From NCBI GenBank assembly GCA_020697635.1, contig JAEHCT010000059.1, positions 1-7,446 on the forward strand: DNA of 7,446 bases, read 5' to 3'. The notes under the pieces are model-generated. The model did not search any database. It saw nothing but the letters and a program-made list of their open reading frames with translations, and was not told the origin of the DNA. Positions 5,081-7,446 of the stretch are shown here, piece after piece. Made by a program: the position numbers and the translations under genes. Numbering within the stretch: the first letter of the stretch is position 1; each line of letters opens with the position of its first letter. The DNA is from Candidatus Bathyarchaeota archaeon. Lineage in GTDB: Archaea; Thermoproteota; Bathyarchaeia; TCS64.

Positions 5081-6037
5081 CTATCCCTCTGATTCATACT
5101 TCTTCCTCAGAGCGATGAGTGAGATGAACTCGTAGACGATGTTCGCCGCCAGCAGCGCCGTGATCTGCGACGGATCGTACTGGGGCAGGACTTCGACAAG
5201 GTCGAAGCCGACCAGATCCAGATCCCTCAATCCCCTAACCACCCGCAACGCCTCCCTGCTCGTGAACCCACCCACCTCGGGAGTGCCGGTCCCCGGGGCG
5301 TAGGCCGGGTCCACGAAGTCGATGTCGAAGCTCACGAAGGCCTTAGCGTCCCCGGCGCGGTCGCGGATCCGACGGATAAGCTCGTCGATGCCCCGCTCCT
5401 GGGCCTCCACGGAGGTGACGAGGTCGAACCCCATCTTCCGCGCGTCGTCTAGGCTGTCCCGGGAATAGACGGAGCCCCTCATCCCGGCCTGGATGGAGTG
5501 GTCGACTAGGATCAGCTCCTCCTCGACCGCCCTCCTGAAGGGCGTCCCGTGGGTGTACCTGCGGCCGAACCTCTTGTCCCCTGTGTCCGTGTGGGAGTCG
5601 AAGTGGATGAGGGCGACCGGCCCGTGTGTCTTGGCCATGGCCCTGAGCTCCGGGAGGGTCACCGAGTGGTCGCCTCCCAGCATTATCGGGGTCACCCCGC
5701 CGTCAAGTATGGGGAGGAGCCCCCCCTCTATCATCTTGTACGAGTCCTCGATGTAGCCGGGGTTGACGGGCAGGTCGCCGTAGTCCACGACGGAGCAGTG
5801 GTCGAAGATGCTCACGTCCAGGACCTCGTTGTGGTGGCGTAGCAGGGCAGAGACGCTCCGGATCGCCTCCGGCCCGAACCTGGCGCCCACCCTGTAGGAG
5901 GCCCCCGTGTCGAAGGGGACGCCGACGATGGCGACGTCGACTCCCTCGGTCGTCTTGACGTGGGGGAGGCGCATGAATGTCTTGATGCCGGCGAATCGCG
6001 GGGACTCCCGGGGGTCCACAGGTCTGTATCCCTTCAT
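5081..6037 (-). CDS. Ureohydrolase (agmatinase/guanidinobutyrase-like), intact site
   Basis: This cytosolic dimanganese hydrolase of the arginase/agmatinase family should split a guanidino compound into an amine and urea. All metal ligands are present (numbered from the 6037 ATG, 318 aa): His124 (GGDHS), Asp147, His149 and Asp151 (HFDSHTD), Asp238 and Asp240 (SFDIDFVDP). The active-site His163 (YTHGTPF) and Glu282 (DLVEV) are also kept. The N-terminal SPRFAGIKTFMRLP, the RVGARFGPEAIR block and APGTGTPEVGGFT resemble agmatinase/guanidinobutyrase/guanidinopropionase-type members rather than arginase; the exact substrate is uncertain. The start is ambiguous: an ATG at 6055 adds six residues. The box A at 6071-6077 would place the transcription start near 6048, and GTGAG precedes the inner ATG, so 6037 is preferred. 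It lies 61 bases after the degenerate ureohydrolase in the same direction. Confidence 0.92.
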   Translation of the reverse strand: MKGYRPVDPRESPRFAGIKTFMRLPHVKTTEGVDVAIVGVPFDTGASYRVGARFGPEAIRSVSALLRHHNEVLDVSIFDHCSVVDYGDLPVNPGYIEDSYKMIEGGLLPILDGGVTPIMLGGDHSVTLPELRAMAKTHGPVALIHFDSHTDTGDKRFGRRYTHGTPFRRAVEEELILVDHSIQAGMRGSVYSRDSLDDARKMGFDLVTSVEAQERGIDELIRRIRDRAGDAKAFVSFDIDFVDPAYAPGTGTPEVGGFTSREALRVVRGLRDLDLVGFDLVEVLPQYDPSQITALLAANIVYEFISLIALRKKYESEG

Positions 6038-6070
6038 GTGTAAACACTCACGCATCAGAAGAAAGAAGAT

Positions 6071-6077
6071 CTATAAG
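6071..6077 (-). promoter_or_regulatory. Box A candidate for the intact ureohydrolase
   Basis: The minus strand reads CTTATAG in the short gap after the upstream ureohydrolase. Spacing puts the transcription start near 6048, giving about 10 leader bases to the ATG at 6037. If real, this gene can be expressed apart from its upstream neighbour. Confidence 0.4.
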
Positions 6078-6098
6078 ATTCTACGCGCGTGATGCTGA

Positions 6099-7154
6099 TT
6101 ATTCCATGTTTGAGTGGACTTTCCCTGCCAGCATGTACATTATGACGTACACGATAAGCCGGTATATCACCGGAGACCCTGGAGGAATGCAGATAAACGA
6201 GAGGGCGTCGAATCCTCTCCTCCCGACCTCGTATGAGATCCTGAGCAGCTCGTAGTCCGTCATCCCCATGGGCTCCGCAAGAGTTCCGAGGAGGTCACCC
6301 GGCGCTGGGCCGGCGCCGCCTATGACATCGATGTCAAAGTGAACATACACAGCCTCTGTCCCGTTGTATGCGTTGCCGAGTTCGCCGCAGAGCCACTCGA
6401 TGCCCTTCTGCCTGAGGTCCCACATTGGGTAGAAGTGCGCGCCCTCATCGAGGAGTTTCTTGATATTCTCCCGTCGCCCACCGCTCATCCCTCTCTCACC
6501 GATCTCGACGAGGTTCCCGGGGAGCATGTTCCCGTGGAACTCGTACATCTTCGCCTTCCAGCTCCCCGAGCCCGCGATCCTCGGGTCCATCGTCAGCCTG
6601 TCCAAGAGCTCATTGTCCCAGTGAGTGTCGAGGCTGATCACGCCGACGTTGCCCCCGGTCCTCTCGGCAACCGGCTTAGCTATGGCGTAAGAGCCACACG
6701 GCGAGTTCTGACCTAAAACGATCGGGACGGCGCCGGCGTCAAGAGCCCAATTCACCTTAGCCTCGACGGCACGCTGCGCAGCGAGTATGTTGCTGACGGT
6801 TGGATTGTCGATGACTTCCGGGGGAATATCGGCGTCACCTAAATCGACCACCTTGAGGTGATCGAACACGTCCAAGTCAAACTCCTGGAGGTATCCTGAC
6901 CAGTACTTGACCGACTGCTGCCTGACCCTCCTCGGGGACGCGATCCACTCCTCCTTGCCGACGCCGCTGTAAGGACCCCAGCTCGCCACGTAGGGGGCAC
7001 CGATGATGACGACATCGACTCCCCGGAGGTCCTCTGGACCGAGTGCGTGGGGCACTCCCATGAAGGTCGGCATATCAGACTCGATCATCGGAACGTTTCG
7101 CCCTTTGAGCAGGGAATCTTTAATCTCACTCCAATTCGGGTAACCCATGAACAT
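6099..7154 (-). CDS. Divergent ureohydrolase-family protein with altered active site
   Basis: This 351-residue protein has the arginase/deacetylase fold of the ureohydrolase family but an altered centre. The block that is normally GGDHS reads LGQNSP, so the first metal-binding His is Asn150. Asp176, His178 and Asp180 (LDTHWD) and Asp274 and Asp276 (HFDIDV) remain. The usual APGTGTPE block is APGDLLGTLAEP. The Glu that holds the guanidinium group in the DLVEV motif appears replaced by Cys322 (SFICIPP). It may keep one or two metals but probably does not act as a normal ureohydrolase; a partner subunit, or an enzyme for a different C-N bond, are both possible. A box A at 7181-7187 predicts an almost leaderless message from about 7158, fitting the ATG at 7154. 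A second ATG at 7148 is the alternative. It sits upstream of the intact ureohydrolase on the same strand. Confidence 0.88.
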   Translation of the reverse strand: MFMGYPNWSEIKDSLLKGRNVPMIESDMPTFMGVPHALGPEDLRGVDVVIIGAPYVASWGPYSGVGKEEWIASPRRVRQQSVKYWSGYLQEFDLDVFDHLKVVDLGDADIPPEVIDNPTVSNILAAQRAVEAKVNWALDAGAVPIVLGQNSPCGSYAIAKPVAERTGGNVGVISLDTHWDNELLDRLTMDPRIAGSGSWKAKMYEFHGNMLPGNLVEIGERGMSGGRRENIKKLLDEGAHFYPMWDLRQKGIEWLCGELGNAYNGTEAVYVHFDIDVIGGAGPAPGDLLGTLAEPMGMTDYELLRISYEVGRRGFDALSFICIPPGSPVIYRLIVYVIMYMLAGKVHSNME

Positions 7155-7180
7155 CAGCCCAGATGAACTTCACCTGAAGA

Positions 7181-7187
7181 TAAATAA
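7181..7187 (-). promoter_or_regulatory. Box A promoter of the divergent ureohydrolase
   Basis: The minus strand reads TTATTTA. Its centre lies about 30 bases before the ATG at 7154, so transcription would start within a few bases of the start codon, giving a nearly leaderless message. Confidence 0.5.
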
Positions 7188-7212
7188 CATTCACTATCGA
7201 TTTAACGCGCGC

Positions 7213-7228
7213 TCAGGTGGGAGCCTGA
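7213..7228. promoter_or_regulatory. Small perfect dyad, possible operator
   Basis: TCAGG and CCTGA form a perfect inverted repeat around a six-base centre. It lies in the 100-base gap between the amidohydrolase stop and the divergent ureohydrolase, just upstream of that gene's box A. On the minus strand T's precede rather than follow the hairpin, so it is not a typical terminator. It could be a regulator site, but arms of five base pairs may arise by chance. Confidence 0.25.
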
Positions 7229-7254
7229 AAAGGGATAGAGGTCGGTAAACGAAT

Positions 7255-7446
7255 CTATGGTTCTTCCCATTCTTTGAACGAGGGTACGGTCATCTCGTCG
7301 ATTGTCCTGCCGAATACGTCGTGGCTGGGCACCGTGTCCCAAACCCGCTCCTGCTCTCTCTGTAGGTTATCGGCCAGCTTCTCCTCATCTATCCCCGGCA
7401 CTTTACCATCCTCGACAACGATCTTGCCGTCGATCATGACAGCGGT
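7255..7446 (-). CDS. TRZ/ATZ-type amidohydrolase, C-terminal part only
   Basis: The frame is open to the right edge of the window (the codons before the internal ATG at 7437 read Thr-Ala-Val), so only the last 63 residues are seen and the true start lies outside. MIDGKIVVEDGK is the standard end of metal-dependent amidohydrolases, where the chain returns to the small beta-sandwich domain. The following helix (EEKLADNLQREQERVWDTVP) and the FGRTIDEM...SFKEW tail match the ending seen in TRZ/ATZ-like members, a group that includes aminohydrolases acting on purines, triazines and related rings. The catalytic domain is not in view, so substrate and metal ligands cannot be judged. It is followed by the two ureohydrolases on the same strand after a 100-base gap, which suggests a shared nitrogen-compound pathway. 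Confidence 0.8.
   Translation of the reverse strand, partial: TAVMIDGKIVVEDGKVPGIDEEKLADNLQREQERVWDTVPSHDVFGRTIDEMTVPSFKEWEEP

Noticed and set aside
6099..7154. Treating the divergent ureohydrolase as a pseudogene
   Set aside because: The frame is full length with no stops, five of six metal ligands are kept, and it has a well-placed promoter. Altered function is more likely than decay.
1..7446. CRISPR arrays, insertion sequences and long direct repeats
   Set aside because: No regularly spaced repeats, transposase motifs or terminal inverted repeats were seen on reading through the window.

Overview
The window looks archaeal, most likely from the Thermoproteota and perhaps a Bathyarchaeia- or Nitrososphaeria-like lineage; the phylum-level guess is weak. 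The evidence is A/T-rich box A (TATA-type) elements about 26-30 bases before several genes and both tRNAs, short or absent leaders, GGAG-type ribosome binding sites inside an operon, T-tract terminators without strong hairpins, heavy use of AGG/AGA and ATA codons, and genome-encoded CCA ends on both tRNAs. Genes are G+C-rich and the intergenic spaces are A/T-rich.

Layout. At the left, an unknown 129-residue protein (107-496, minus) diverges from a VOC/glyoxalase-fold protein (768-1151, plus). The A/T-rich space between them holds both promoters and a possible small structured element. Next comes a plus-strand cluster: two tandem M24 'pita-bread' paralogs (1295-2455 and 2468-3637) separated by 12 bases, then a zinc deacylase of the AstE/AspA/DoeB family (3682-4632). 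Two plus-strand tRNA genes follow, tRNA-Pro(UGG) and tRNA-Cys(GCA). The right third is on the minus strand: two ureohydrolase (arginase/agmatinase) family genes (5081-6037 and 6099-7154), and upstream of them the C-terminal end of a TRZ/ATZ-type amidohydrolase that runs out of the window (7255-7446).

How the genes may work together. Every enzyme family here, apart from the VOC and unknown proteins, cleaves C-N bonds of amides, amidines or guanidines. M24 followed by an AstE-type deacylase is the arrangement of ectoine hydrolase (EutD/DoeA) and N-acetyl-diaminobutyrate deacetylase (EutE/DoeB). Ureohydrolases release urea from guanidino compounds, and TRZ/ATZ amidohydrolases deaminate or hydrolyse N-containing rings. 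I infer a catabolic or salvage cluster for a nitrogen-rich, possibly cyclic or N-acylated amidino/guanidino compound. The substrate cannot be read from the sequence.

The striking point is paired degeneration. Neither M24 paralog keeps the five metal ligands, and they have lost different ones. Of the two ureohydrolases, one has a complete dimanganese site while the other has Asn for the first His ligand and Cys for the substrate-binding Glu. Heteromeric enzymes built from diverged paralogs are a reasonable, testable hypothesis.
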